From Micromonospora inyonensis (GTDB taxonomy: Bacteria; Actinomycetota; Actinomycetes; Mycobacteriales; Micromonosporaceae), in contig NZ_FMHU01000001.1 in NCBI RefSeq assembly GCF_900091415.1, positions 2,604,001 through 2,668,000 on the forward strand: DNA of 64,000 bases, given 5' to 3'. The notes beneath the pieces were generated by a model, which was given only the letters and a program-made list of their open reading frames with translations, had not been told where the DNA came from and made no database searches. A program made the position numbers and the translations under genes. Below, one piece after another: positions 7,954 to 16,292 of the stretch; the stretch's first letter is position 1, and each line of letters begins with the position of its first letter.

Positions 7954-8859
7954 TCAGCTCAGGAACAGGGTGACCGGCAGCGCGGCCAGCGTGGTGGTCA
8001 GGGCGAGCACGGTGGCCCCGAGGAGCCGGGGTGGCCGGTGCGCGACCAGCAGTCGTCGTACCCGCAGATCGAGGTCGCGGTCACCGAGCCCGAGCGCGCC
8101 GGCGGGGGTGACCCGGTTGCCAGCGGCGGCGAACCGGCGGAGCGCATCCGCCAGCGGGACCTCGGTGTGCGCCTGCCGGGCCTTGTCGTCGGCGCGCATC
8201 TCGACCAGCAGCGCCACCCGCTCGTGTGCGGCGCGGACCCAGTCGAACCACGGCAGCGCCCGGGACAGCGCGGTGAACGGCAGCAGCACCAGATCGTGCC
8301 GCTCCTGGGCGTGCGCCCGCTCGTGGGCGAGCACGGCGGCCAGCTCGGCGCGGTCCAGCAGGTCGAGTGTGCCGGCGCTGACGACCACCCGGGGTCGCAT
8401 CCCGGGAAGGCAGTACGCCGCCGCGCACGGGTGGTCGAGCACCAGCGCGCCGGGGACCGCCGGGTCGTCCCGGGCGACCAGGGCGAGCAGGTCCCGGTGC
8501 CGGCGCTGGGCGCGTACCGTGCCGACGACGCTGCGGACGGTGGTGGCCAGCAGCATCGTGCCGATGCCGAACCCGATGCCGACCCCCGCCAGGTGGAACA
8601 CCCCGAGGCCGGGCGGCAGGGTGTCGTGGACCAGGTCGTCGGCGAGGGCGAGCAGCGCACTTCCGGTCGGCAGGCCGTACGGCGCCAGCCCGAGGGCGAT
8701 CGGCACCCCCATGGCGGAGAGGCCGAGCGCCAGCCCGACCCCCTGCCAGCAGAGGATGGCCACCCGGGGACTGCGTCCCGGCCAGCTGGCGGCGGCGAGC
8801 ACCTGGGCGGTCAGCCAGCAGGCCAGCACCGTCACGGCGAAGTGCAGGGCGTACGCCAC
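7954..8859 (-). CDS. M56 family membrane metallopeptidase (BlaR1/MecR1-like protease domain)
   Basis: The 301-residue protein has hydrophobic segments at about residues 5-20, 35-60 and 90-115, a cytosolic zinc-protease region with HERAHAQERHD (HExxH, near residue 175), and a C-terminal hydrophobic helix (LLGATVLALTTTLAALPVTLFLS). It lacks the extracellular penicillin-binding sensor domain of BlaR1, as is common for the short actinobacterial M56 proteins. In the known pairs the protease inactivates the partner BlaI repressor. The gene starts with GTG ten bases after the blaI gene, in the same direction, so they form a two-gene signalling unit. The inducing signal is unknown. Confidence 0.88.
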   Translation of the reverse strand: MAYALHFAVTVLACWLTAQVLAAASWPGRSPRVAILCWQGVGLALGLSAMGVPIALGLAPYGLPTGSALLALADDLVHDTLPPGLGVFHLAGVGIGFGIGTMLLATTVRSVVGTVRAQRRHRDLLALVARDDPAVPGALVLDHPCAAAYCLPGMRPRVVVSAGTLDLLDRAELAAVLAHERAHAQERHDLVLLPFTALSRALPWFDWVRAAHERVALLVEMRADDKARQAHTEVPLADALRRFAAAGNRVTPAGALGLGDRDLDLRVRRLLVAHRPPRLLGATVLALTTTLAALPVTLFLS

Positions 8860-8869
8860 GGCCCGCGCC

Positions 8870-9322
8870 CTACCGGTCCGGGCTCTTGTCGACCGGCGTC
8901 GGCTCCCGTGTCGCGTCGACCGGGTCGGTCGGCTGGCGTCCCGGCCCGGTCGCCCGGCCCGCCTGCGCGTTCAACGCGGCCCGGAGCACGTCGGCCTCGG
9001 TGCCGGTGACCGACCGGGCGAAGCGCACCAGCGCCGCGTCCCGGCTGCCGCCGAGGTCGAGCGCGTCGAGCATGAGCTGGGCGATGTGCGCCTCGCGGGT
9101 GGCGGCCGCGCGGTAGCGCCAGGCCCGCCCCTCCCGCTCGCGTTCCACCATGCCCTTGCCCGCGAGCCGGTCCAGCACGGTCATCACCGTGGTGTACGCC
9201 AGCTCGCGGGCGGCCAGCGCGTCGGCCACCTCGCGGACGGTCGCCCCGCCCTCGGTGTCACCGGACGCGCCGTCCCACAGCACGTCCATCACCGCTCGTT
9301 CAAGGTCCCCCAGCCGCGTCAC
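8870..9322 (-). CDS. BlaI/MecI/CopY family transcriptional repressor
   Basis: This 150-residue protein begins VTRLGDLERAVMDVLWDGASG and has the winged helix of the family: 'ATVREVADALAARELAYTTVMTVLDRLAGKGMVEREREGRAWRYRAAATR', followed by a dimerisation helix with 'LVRFARSVTGTEADVLRAAL'. The GTG start lies six bases after TAGGAT (9329-9334), a -10 box, so the mRNA is predicted leaderless. The CTAC-N5-GTAG palindrome at 9332-9344 overlaps that -10 box, as expected for autorepression. It is probably co-transcribed with the M56 protease. In M. tuberculosis the BlaI homologue is reported to control beta-lactamase and respiratory genes, which makes the adjacent cyd operon a plausible target. Confidence 0.92.
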   Translation of the reverse strand: MTRLGDLERAVMDVLWDGASGDTEGGATVREVADALAARELAYTTVMTVLDRLAGKGMVEREREGRAWRYRAAATREAHIAQLMLDALDLGGSRDAALVRFARSVTGTEADVLRAALNAQAGRATGPGRQPTDPVDATREPTPVDKSPDR

Positions 9323-9331
9323 GCGCCAATC

Positions 9332-9346
9332 CTACCCCCCGTAGTA
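9332..9346. promoter_or_regulatory. BlaI-like operator overlapping the blaI -10 box
   Basis: CTAC-CCCCC-GTAGTA lies directly over the predicted -10 element TAGGAT of the leaderless blaI transcript. Core and spacing match the site upstream of cydA at 7861. Confidence 0.5.
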
Positions 9347-9427
9347 GAAGCCCCTTCCGGGGGCAGCACCCCGCAAGCCGACTCCACCACGCGGACCGCA
9401 CCGAAACCCACACGGCAAGAACCGCGG

Positions 9428-10252
9428 TCACACCCCCTTGGGGTGCCAGACCGTCTTGGTCTCCAGGAGGGTGGTCATGCGGGTGAGACCGGGGTCGGCG
9501 GACCAGTCGTGGTCGGCCGGGGCCGGGCGGAGGACGCGCTTGAGGTTCTGCGCGGCCGCGACCTCCAGGTCGGCGGCCAGCTCCGGGTCGGTGACACCGG
9601 TCAGGTCGAGGGCGTTGACGTCCATGTGACCGGCGAGCGTCGGGGCCGTCTCGGTGATCCGGCCGGTGAGCAGGTTGACCACGCCGCCCGGGAGATCCGA
9701 GGTGGCGAGCACCTCGGCCAGGGTGGTCGCGGCCAGCGGCTCGGTCGGCGAGGCGAGCACCACCACCGTGTTGCCGCTGACGATCGCCGGGGCGATCACG
9801 CTGACCAGGCCGAGCAGCGCCGGCCGCTCCGGGGCCACCACGCCCACCACGCCGGTCGGCTCCGGCGCGGAGAGGTTGAAGTACGGCCCGGCGACCGGGT
9901 TCGCGCCGCCGTACACCTGGGGGAGCTTGTCGGACCAGCCGGCGTACCAGACCCAGCGGTCGGTGGCCGCGTCCACCTCGTCGCCCGGCACGCCGAGCGC
10001 GACGAACTGCTCGCGCCGCCCCTCCAGCATCTCGGCGACCCGGTAGAGGATCTGCCCCCGATTGTACGCGGTCGCGCCGGACCAGCCCTTCATCGCGGCA
10101 CGGGCGGCGACCACCGCGTCCCGGACGTCCTTACGGGAGGAGAGGGCGACATTGGCGTTCTGCACCGGATACGACCGTCCCGACTCGCTGCGGGGGAACT
10201 TCCCGCCGATGAAGAGCTTGTACGTCTTGCGTACCGCGACCCGCTCAGACAT
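9428..10252 (-). CDS. short aldehyde dehydrogenase-like protein lacking the catalytic cysteine
   Basis: The 274-residue protein matches only the N-terminal, NAD-binding part of the aldehyde dehydrogenase fold: 'YKLFIGGKFPRSESGRSYPVQNANVA', 'VGVVAPERPALLGLVSVIAPAIVSGNTVVVLASPTEPLAATTLAEV', 'LPGGVVNLLTGR'. A typical enzyme has about 480 residues. The segment with the active-site cysteine and the ELGGK glutamate region is replaced by a short tail (AAAQNLKRVLRPAPADHDW...). There is no stop or frame break, so it looks like a stable pseudoenzyme rather than a damaged gene. Its start overlaps the end of the full-length dehydrogenase gene by eight bases, which implies coupled expression and perhaps a role as a partner subunit. 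I recall the same pairing in other actinobacteria. Confidence 0.8.
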   Translation of the reverse strand: MSERVAVRKTYKLFIGGKFPRSESGRSYPVQNANVALSSRKDVRDAVVAARAAMKGWSGATAYNRGQILYRVAEMLEGRREQFVALGVPGDEVDAATDRWVWYAGWSDKLPQVYGGANPVAGPYFNLSAPEPTGVVGVVAPERPALLGLVSVIAPAIVSGNTVVVLASPTEPLAATTLAEVLATSDLPGGVVNLLTGRITETAPTLAGHMDVNALDLTGVTDPELAADLEVAAAQNLKRVLRPAPADHDWSADPGLTRMTTLLETKTVWHPKGV

Positions 10253-11675
10253 TGAGGTACGCCTCCAGCCCGTGCCGGCCGCCCTCGCGACCGTAGCCCG
10301 ACTCCTTGTAGCCGCCGAACGGCGAGGTCGGGTCGAACTTGTTGAACGTGTTGGCCCAGACCACCCCGGCGCGCAGCCGGTCGGCCATCCAGAGGATCCG
10401 GGAGCCCTTCTCGGTCCAGATGCCGGCGGAGAGCCCGTACGGCGTGTTGTTGGCCTTCTCGACGGCCTCGGCCGGGGTCCGGAAGGTCAGCACGGAGAGC
10501 ACCGGGCCGAAAATCTCCTCCCGGGCGATCCGGTGCGCCTGGGTGACCCCGGTGAAGATCGTCGGGGCGAACCAGAAGCCCCGCTCGGGCAGCTCGCACG
10601 CGGGCGACCAGCGCTGCGCGCCCTCCGCCGCGCCGGCCTCGGACAGCTCCGTGATCCGGGCGAGCTGGGCGGCCGAGTTGATCGCGCCGATGTCGGTGTT
10701 CTTGTCCAACGGGTCACCGACCCGCAGTTGCGCCATCCGTCGCTTCAGGGACTCCAGCACCGGCTCGGCGACCGACTCCTGGAGCAGCAGCCGGGAACCG
10801 GCGCAGCAGACGTGCCCCTGGTTGAAGAAGATGCCGTCGACGATCCCCTCGACCGCCTGGTCGACCGGCGCGTCGTCGAAGACGATGTTCGCCGCCTTGC
10901 CGCCCAGCTCCAGGGTGAGCTTCTTGCGGGTGCCGGCGACCGCGCGGGCGATGGCCCGGCCGACCTCGGTGGAGCCGGTGAAGGCGACCTTGTCGGTCCC
11001 CGGGTGCTCGACCAGCGCACGGCCGGTCTCGCCGGCGCCGGTGACGATGTTGACCACGCCGGGCGGCAGGTCGGCCTGCTGGCAGATCTCGGCGAAGACC
11101 AGCGCGGTGAGCGGGGTGGTCTCGGCCGGCTTCAGCACCACCGTGTTGCCGGCCGCCAGCGCCGGGGCGATCTTCCAGGCCAGCATGAGCAGCGGGAAGT
11201 TCCACGGGATGACCTGGGCGGCCACCCCGAGCGGCTTCGGGTCGGAGCCGAAACCCGCGTACGGCAGCTTGTCGGCCCAGCCGGCGTAGTAGAAGAAGTG
11301 CGCGGCGACCAGCGGCAGGTCGACGTCCCGGGACTCCCTGATCGGCTTGCCGTTGTCCAGCGACTCCAGCACCGCCAGCTCGCGGGAGCGCTCCTGGATG
11401 ATCCGGGCGATCCGGAACAGGTACTTGGCCCGGTCCCGGCCCGCCATCGGACCCCAGACCTTCTCGTACGCCTTCCGCGCGGCGCGGACCGCGCGGTCCA
11501 CGTCCGCCGCGCCGCCCTCGGCGACCTCGGCCAGCACCTCCTCGGAGGCCGGGTTGATCGACTTGAAGCTGCCGCCGTCGGCCGGGTCGACGAACGCACC
11601 GTCGACGAAGAGCCCGTACGAGGCCTTGATGTCCACCACCGAGCGGGACTCGGGGGCGGGTGCGTATTCGAACAT
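10245..11675 (-). CDS. aldehyde dehydrogenase (NAD-dependent)
   Basis: This is a full-length 476-residue member of the aldehyde dehydrogenase superfamily. Seen are the cofactor-site segments 'VIPWNFPLLMLAWKIAPALAAGNTVVLKPAE' and 'FTGSTEVGRAIA', the general-base glutamate in LELGGKAANIVFDD (near residue 256), and the nucleophile in FNQGHVCCAGSRLL (near residue 290). It lies between deoC and the truncated dehydrogenase gene, all leftward and nearly touching (deoC ends five bases before its start). The likely task is oxidation of the acetaldehyde released by DeoC from deoxyribose 5-phosphate, giving acetate or acetyl units. Substrate preference cannot be read from the sequence. GAGAG precedes the ATG. 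Confidence 0.92.
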   Translation of the reverse strand: MFEYAPAPESRSVVDIKASYGLFVDGAFVDPADGGSFKSINPASEEVLAEVAEGGAADVDRAVRAARKAYEKVWGPMAGRDRAKYLFRIARIIQERSRELAVLESLDNGKPIRESRDVDLPLVAAHFFYYAGWADKLPYAGFGSDPKPLGVAAQVIPWNFPLLMLAWKIAPALAAGNTVVLKPAETTPLTALVFAEICQQADLPPGVVNIVTGAGETGRALVEHPGTDKVAFTGSTEVGRAIARAVAGTRKKLTLELGGKAANIVFDDAPVDQAVEGIVDGIFFNQGHVCCAGSRLLLQESVAEPVLESLKRRMAQLRVGDPLDKNTDIGAINSAAQLARITELSEAGAAEGAQRWSPACELPERGFWFAPTIFTGVTQAHRIAREEIFGPVLSVLTFRTPAEAVEKANNTPYGLSAGIWTEKGSRILWMADRLRAGVVWANTFNKFDPTSPFGGYKESGYGREGGRHGLEAYLNV

Positions 11676-11680
11676 CGCTC

Positions 11681-12640
11681 TCAGTCCAGGGTGAAGTAGT
11701 CGGGACCGGAGTAGACGCCGGTCGTCAGCTTGGTGCGCTGCATCAGCAGGTCGTTGAGGAGGCTGGACGCGCCGAACCGGAACCAGTCCGGGTCGAGCCA
11801 GTCCGCGCCGACCGTCTCGTTGACCATCACCAGGTACTTGATGGCGTCCTTGGTCGTCTTGATCCCGCCGGCCGGCTTCACGCCCACCTGCCGGCCGGTC
11901 GCGGCCCGGAAGTCGCGGACCGCCTCCAGCATCACCAGCGTCACCGGCAGGGTGGCCGCCGAAGGCACCTTGCCGGTCGAGGTCTTGATGAAGTCGGCAC
12001 CGGCCATCATCGCCAGCCAGGAGGCCCGGCGCACGTTGTCGTAGGTGACCAGTTCACCGGTCTCCAGGATGACCTTGAGGTGGGCGTCGCCGCACGTCTC
12101 CTTGGTGGCCACGATCTCGTCGTAGACCTCCGTGAACCGACCGGCCAGGAACGCGCCCCGGCTGATCACCATGTCGATCTCGTCCGCGCCGGCCGCGACG
12201 GCGGCCCGGGTGTCGGCGAGCTTGACCTCCAGCGGGGCCTGCCCGGACGGGAAGGCGGTCGCCACGCTGGCCAGGTGCACCCCGGAGCCCCGCAACACCT
12301 CGGCCACGAACGGGACCATCGCCGGGTAGACGCAGACCGCGCCGACGTGCGGGCAGGACGGGTCGGCCGGGTCGGGGCGCAGCGCCTTGGCGGCCAGCGC
12401 CCGGACCTTGCCGGGGGTGTCCGCCCCCTCCAGCGTGGTCAGGTCGACCATCCGGATCGCCAGGTCGATCGCCGTGGCCTTGGCCGTGGTCTTGATGGAG
12501 CGGGTGCCGAGCTGGGCCGCCCGCTGCTCCGCGCCGACCTGGTCCACGCCCGGCAGGCCATGCAGGAAGGTCCGCAGAGCGGTCTCGGATCGTCCCAGCT
12601 CGGAGAGGTCCGACCGGGCCGACGTCGCTGTCGCCGTCAT
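11681..12640 (-). CDS. deoC: deoxyribose-phosphate aldolase
   Basis: The 319-residue TIM-barrel aldolase cleaves 2-deoxyribose 5-phosphate to glyceraldehyde 3-phosphate and acetaldehyde in deoxynucleoside catabolism. The Schiff-base lysine lies in '[11 protein letters not shown]', the second lysine in '[15 protein letters not shown]', and the conserved Asp in '[11 protein letters not shown]'. The ATG at 12640 was chosen because TAGACT (12648-12653) lies seven bases upstream as a leaderless -10 box; an ATG at 12665-12667 would add nine residues and lies upstream of that box. It is first in an operon with the two aldehyde dehydrogenase genes and is divergent from upp, another salvage gene. Confidence 0.95.
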   Translation of the reverse strand: MTATATSARSDLSELGRSETALRTFLHGLPGVDQVGAEQRAAQLGTRSIKTTAKATAIDLAIRMVDLTTLEGADTPGKVRALAAKALRPDPADPSCPHVGAVCVYPAMVPFVAEVLRGSGVHLASVATAFPSGQAPLEVKLADTRAAVAAGADEIDMVISRGAFLAGRFTEVYDEIVATKETCGDAHLKVILETGELVTYDNVRRASWLAMMAGADFIKTSTGKVPSAATLPVTLVMLEAVRDFRAATGRQVGVKPAGGIKTTKDAIKYLVMVNETVGADWLDPDWFRFGASSLLNDLLMQRTKLTTGVYSGPDYFTLD

Positions 12641-12795
12641 GCCGGGAAGTCTACGCACCCGGGACATCGGTGATCCTGATCACGTGCCCGCCGTCGACCG
12701 GACCGCCGGAGCGGGCCGGACGCGGCAGTGAAAGCGCTGGTCGGCTCCGCCGGGGCCGGTGCCCGTCGGCGAGGCGTTCGGTAGGTTGGACGACC

Positions 12796-13428
12796 GTGGA
12801 CGTACACGTGATCGACCATCCGCTCGCCCAGTCGCGGCTCACCGCGATGCGCGACGCCCGCACCGACTCCTCCATGTTCCGGGCGGCGCTGCACGAACTC
12901 ACCACCATGCTGGTGTACGAGGCCGCGCGCTCCTTCCCGGTGGAGAAGTACTCGGTGAGTACGCCGGTCACCGACACCGAGGGCACCCGGCTGGCCAACC
13001 CGCCGCTGCTGGTGCCGGTACTCCGGGCCGGTCTGGGGATGGCCGACGCCGCGCTCGGCCTGCTGCCGGAGTCCTCGATGGGCTTCGTCGGGCTGGCCCG
13101 GGACGAGGAGACGTACGAGCCCCGCGCCTACATGGAGTCCCTCCCCCGGGACCTGGCCGGTCTCCCGGTGCTGGTGCTCGACCCGATGCTCGCCACCGGG
13201 GGCTCGCTGGAGCACTGCTGCCGGCTGCTCGCCGACCGGGGCTGCACCGACATCACCGTGCTCTGCGTGCTGGCCGCGCCGGCCGGGATCGCCCGGCTGG
13301 AGCAGTCCGGCCTGCCGCTGCGCCTGGTGACCGCCTCGATCGACGACGGGCTCAACGACCAGATGTTCATCGTGCCCGGTCTGGGGGACGCCGGGGACCG
13401 GCAGTTCGGCGGCATGCCGCGCTTCTGA
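12796..13428 (+). CDS. upp: uracil phosphoribosyltransferase
   Basis: The 210-residue enzyme makes UMP from uracil and PRPP. The PRPP loop DPMLATGGS, the N-terminal '[28 protein letters not shown]', the '[12 protein letters not shown]' segment and the C-terminal uracil-binding '[15 protein letters not shown]' are all present. The GTG at 12796 gives the normal family length; TAGGTT at 12782-12787, eight bases upstream, may be the -10 box of a leaderless message. Upp beside deoC and a phosphohexomutase gene resembles the mycobacterial deoD-pmmB-upp region. Confidence 0.96.
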   Translation: MDVHVIDHPLAQSRLTAMRDARTDSSMFRAALHELTTMLVYEAARSFPVEKYSVSTPVTDTEGTRLANPPLLVPVLRAGLGMADAALGLLPESSMGFVGLARDEETYEPRAYMESLPRDLAGLPVLVLDPMLATGGSLEHCCRLLADRGCTDITVLCVLAAPAGIARLEQSGLPLRLVTASIDDGLNDQMFIVPGLGDAGDRQFGGMPRF

Positions 13429-13519
13429 CCAGCGGTTCCGTCGCCCGGAGCGGGATTCCGGGCGACGGCTCGCGCCAGACGGGTGCGGGAGGCGGCGTCA
13501 ACCCGCTATCGTCTCCGGC

Positions 13520-13797
13520 CTTGAGATCCTCCCTCGCTTGAAGGCGGGGGATTCTCGGGGTCGCCCCAGGGGTTTCCTGCTTCGTCGCCGACTGCCCCGT
13601 CCGGGAGGTATCCCATTGAGGTCTGACACCAGCTCCACAGGCCGTTACCGCCAGCCCGGCAACCAGGATGTTCCGTGCCGCGTTGACGTCGCGGTCGTGG
13701 GTCGTGCCGCACCGGCACAGCCCAAGCGGTGGTTGGCTGTCCCTGTCCTGCTTCGCAGTGGTTCCGTTTCCTCCCCGGCCGGAAGCCGGAGTATCCC
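13520..13797 (-). pseudogene. IS200/IS605-type TnpB relic (C-terminal end)
   Basis: Reading leftward there is an open stretch encoding the end of a TnpB (IS1341-type OrfB): Cys codons at 13709-13717 form half of the zinc ribbon (LCRCGTTHDRD), followed by DVNAARNILVAGLAVTACG, the third RuvC catalytic motif (DRDxNAAxN, Asp codons at 13688-13696), and the usual tail 'SRTGQSATKQETPGATPRIPRL'. The rest of the protein, more than 250 residues, is missing; the relic stops at the GPP34 start codon. It cannot be active. TnpB proteins are RNA-guided nucleases, and the 3' end of their gene usually overlaps the guide RNA, whose hairpin is still visible at 13530-13551. Confidence 0.8.
13530..13551. repeat. 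IS605-type right-end hairpin (guide RNA scaffold remnant)
   Basis: CCCTCGC and GCGGGGG form a stem with one G-T pair around a six-base loop, within the stretch CCTCCCTCGCTTGAAGGCGG that typically ends actinobacterial IS1341-like elements. It lies just after the TnpB relic's last recognisable codons. Confidence 0.65.
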
Positions 13798-13814
13798 CGG
13801 AAGGGAATTTGTTG

Positions 13815-14495
13815 ATGACTGGTGTTGCGCTTGCCGAGGAGCTGCTGCTCCTCGCCTACGACGACGAAACCGGCAAGGCGACGATGCCGCGGATCAGCCT
13901 GGACCTCGGCATGGCCGCCGCGGTTCTGGTGGAACTCGCCCTCGCCGGCCGGATCGCCTACTCCGACGGCTCCCTGGTGGTGGCCGACCCGTCCCCGACC
14001 GGTGAGCCGATCATCGACGACGTGCTGGCCCGGATCGCCGCCGACGACAGCCCCCGCAGCCCCTCCTCCTGGGTGCAGCGGCTCCGCCACGGCCTGCGGG
14101 ACCGGATCCTCGGGGACCTCTGCGGGCGCGGCGTGGTGCGGGACGTCGACGAGACCGAACTGGGTTACATCCACGTCCACCGCTACCCGATGGTCGACCC
14201 GTCGGTGGAGCAGGACACCCGACGTCGCCTCGCCGACGCGCTCACCGGTGGTCCGGTGCCGGACGAGCGGACCGCCGCCCTGGCCACCCTGGTCTGCGCG
14301 GTGCGGATGGAGTCCGTCCTCGGGCTGACCGGGGACGCCGCCGCCGACGCCCACCGCCGGTTGGAGGAGATCGCTGGCGGGGCCGGGTTCTCCGGCACCG
14401 TCGGCATGGACGACTCCATTGTCCGCCCCTCGGTGGCGCTGGTCATCGCCGCCCTCGGGCGGGCCGTCGACCAGGCGCTCGGCAAGCGGGCCTGA
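13815..14495 (+). CDS. GPP34 (GOLPH3-like) family protein
   Basis: The 226-residue protein begins MTGVALAEELLLLAYDDETGKATMPRISLDLGMAAAVLVELALAGRI, the hallmark of the GPP34 fold, and continues with 'PSSWVQRLRHGLRDRILGDLCGRGVVRDV' and the late 'AVRMESVLG' segment. Eukaryotic members (GOLPH3) bind phosphatidylinositol 4-phosphate and Golgi enzymes. Bacterial members are common in actinomycetes, have no firm function, and may bind acidic phospholipids at the membrane. The ATG at 13815 immediately abuts the TnpB relic, so the original promoter may have been displaced when the element inserted or decayed; only a weak AAGGG precedes the start. Confidence 0.88.
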   Translation: MTGVALAEELLLLAYDDETGKATMPRISLDLGMAAAVLVELALAGRIAYSDGSLVVADPSPTGEPIIDDVLARIAADDSPRSPSSWVQRLRHGLRDRILGDLCGRGVVRDVDETELGYIHVHRYPMVDPSVEQDTRRRLADALTGGPVPDERTAALATLVCAVRMESVLGLTGDAAADAHRRLEEIAGGAGFSGTVGMDDSIVRPSVALVIAALGRAVDQALGKRA

Positions 14496-14571
14496 CCCGG
14501 GCGACCGCCCGCTCGATCCGCCGGCCACCCGGGGTGACCGCGGAGCCGGCCGGCGGGCGGCCGCGGGCGGT

Positions 14572-16245
14572 CTACAGGCCGAGTGCGGCGGCGACCTCGG
14601 TGCGCAGGGCGGTGACGGCGGTCCTGGCCCGCTCCCGGGCCGCGGCCACGTCGCCGTCCGCGACCGGTGCCACCACCTCCAGGTACGCCTTCAGCTTCGG
14701 CTCGGTGCCCGAGGGGCGGATCACCACGCGGGCGGTGTCGGTCCGCAGGATCACGACGTCGGCCTCGGGGAGCAGGTCCCGGGTCTCGGTGACCGGACGG
14801 CCGAGCAGCGTCGTCGGGGTGGCGGCCCGGACCCGGGCCATCGCGTCGGCGATCAGCCGCAGGTCGGTCACCCGGACGGCGTACTGGTCGGTGTGGTGCA
14901 CGCCGAACTCGGCGGCCAGCTCGTCCAGCCGGTCGGTGAGCGTACGACCCTCCGCCTTCAGGCCGGCGGCCAGTTCGGCGACGGTGAGCGCGGCGGTGAT
15001 GCCGTCCTTGTCCCGGACGTGCTCCGGCGCGACGCAGTAGCCGAGCGCCTCCTCGTACCCGAAGACCAGCGGCGCGCTGCCGTCGCCGGCCCGGACGATC
15101 CACTTGAACCCGGTCAGCGTCTCGTCGTACGGCAGGTCGCGGGCGGCACACATGGCCCGCAGCAGCGCGGACGAGACGATGGTGGTGGCGTACAGGCCCC
15201 GGACGCCCCGGCGCATCAGATGGTCGGCGAGAAGCACCCCGACCTCGTCACCGCGCAGCATCCGCCATCCGCCGGCCGCGACGTCCGGAACCACCACGGC
15301 GCACCGGTCGGCGTCCGGGTCGTTGGCGATGGCGAGGTCCGCCCGGGTCGACCGGGCGAGCGCGACCAGTCGGTCCACCGCGCCCGGCTCCTCGGGATTG
15401 GGGAAGGAGACGGTCGGGAAGGTGCCGTCCGGCTCGGCCTGCTCGGGCACCACCCCGGGCACCCCGAAACCGGCCCGGCTGAAGGCGGCGGTGAGCACCG
15501 CCGCGCCCACCCCGTGCAGGGGCGTGTACGCGACCTTCAGGCTCCGGGGCCCGTCCGGGCCGATCACCTCCACCGCATGCCGGACGTACGCGACGGCCAG
15601 GTCGTCGCCGAGCACCTGCCCGGGTGGGCCGAGCGGCACCTCGGCCAGCGGGCCGACCGCCCGGATCGCCGCCTCGATGCCCCGGTCGGCCGGTGGCACG
15701 ATCTGCGCGCCCGCACCGGTGGCCCCGCCGAGCCGCGCGCCGAGGTAGACCTTGTAGCCGTTGTCCTCGGGCGGGTTGTGACTGGCGGTGACCATCACCC
15801 CGGCCGCCGCGTCGAGGTGCCGCACCGCGTACGCGAGCACGGGGGTGGGCAGCGGTCGGGGCAGGAGCATGGCGGGCCGACCCGCTCCGGTGGCGACCTC
15901 CGCGGTGCGCTCGGCGAACTCCTTCGAGCCGCGTCGCGCGTCGTACCCGATCACCAGGGGGCCGGTGGCGCCCTCGGCGGCGAGCCAGGTGACCAGCCCG
16001 GCCGCGGCCTGGGTGACCACCGCGAGGTTCATCCCGTTCGGGCCGGCGCGCAGCGGACCGCGCAGCCCGGCCGTGCCGAAGGTCAACGGCCCGGCGAACC
16101 GGTCGGCCAGCTCGGGGGCGCTCTCCGGGAGCCGGTCGAGCACGGCCTGGAGTTCCTCCCGGCCGGCCGGGTCGGGGTCGTCGTCGAGCCAGCGCCGGGC
16201 GCGCTCGCGAAGGTCGTCGATGGTGTCAATGAGATCCGCCGCCAT
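14572..16245 (-). CDS. phosphohexomutase (phosphomannomutase/phosphoglucomutase)
   Basis: The 557-residue enzyme interconverts hexose 1- and 6-phosphates and may also act on pentose phosphates. The four-domain alpha-D-phosphohexomutase fold is marked by FGTAGLRGP (substrate loop), the phosphoserine motif GVMVTASHNPPEDNGYKVY, the metal loop NDPDADRC, the sugar-specificity loop GYEEALGY and the phosphate-binding RPSGTEPKLKAY. The ATG at 16245 is preferred; a GTG five codons earlier is also open. It is the counterpart of mycobacterial pmmB, which sits beside upp. In a salvage setting it could move ribose or deoxyribose 1-phosphate to the 5-phosphate for DeoC. It is convergent with the GPP34 gene. 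Confidence 0.93.
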   Translation of the reverse strand: MAADLIDTIDDLRERARRWLDDDPDPAGREELQAVLDRLPESAPELADRFAGPLTFGTAGLRGPLRAGPNGMNLAVVTQAAAGLVTWLAAEGATGPLVIGYDARRGSKEFAERTAEVATGAGRPAMLLPRPLPTPVLAYAVRHLDAAAGVMVTASHNPPEDNGYKVYLGARLGGATGAGAQIVPPADRGIEAAIRAVGPLAEVPLGPPGQVLGDDLAVAYVRHAVEVIGPDGPRSLKVAYTPLHGVGAAVLTAAFSRAGFGVPGVVPEQAEPDGTFPTVSFPNPEEPGAVDRLVALARSTRADLAIANDPDADRCAVVVPDVAAGGWRMLRGDEVGVLLADHLMRRGVRGLYATTIVSSALLRAMCAARDLPYDETLTGFKWIVRAGDGSAPLVFGYEEALGYCVAPEHVRDKDGITAALTVAELAAGLKAEGRTLTDRLDELAAEFGVHHTDQYAVRVTDLRLIADAMARVRAATPTTLLGRPVTETRDLLPEADVVILRTDTARVVIRPSGTEPKLKAYLEVVAPVADGDVAAARERARTAVTALRTEVAAALGL

Positions 16246-16292
16246 GCCCCTTGATAGCACGGCGGCGGATCACCACGTCCCGTCGGCTCGAC

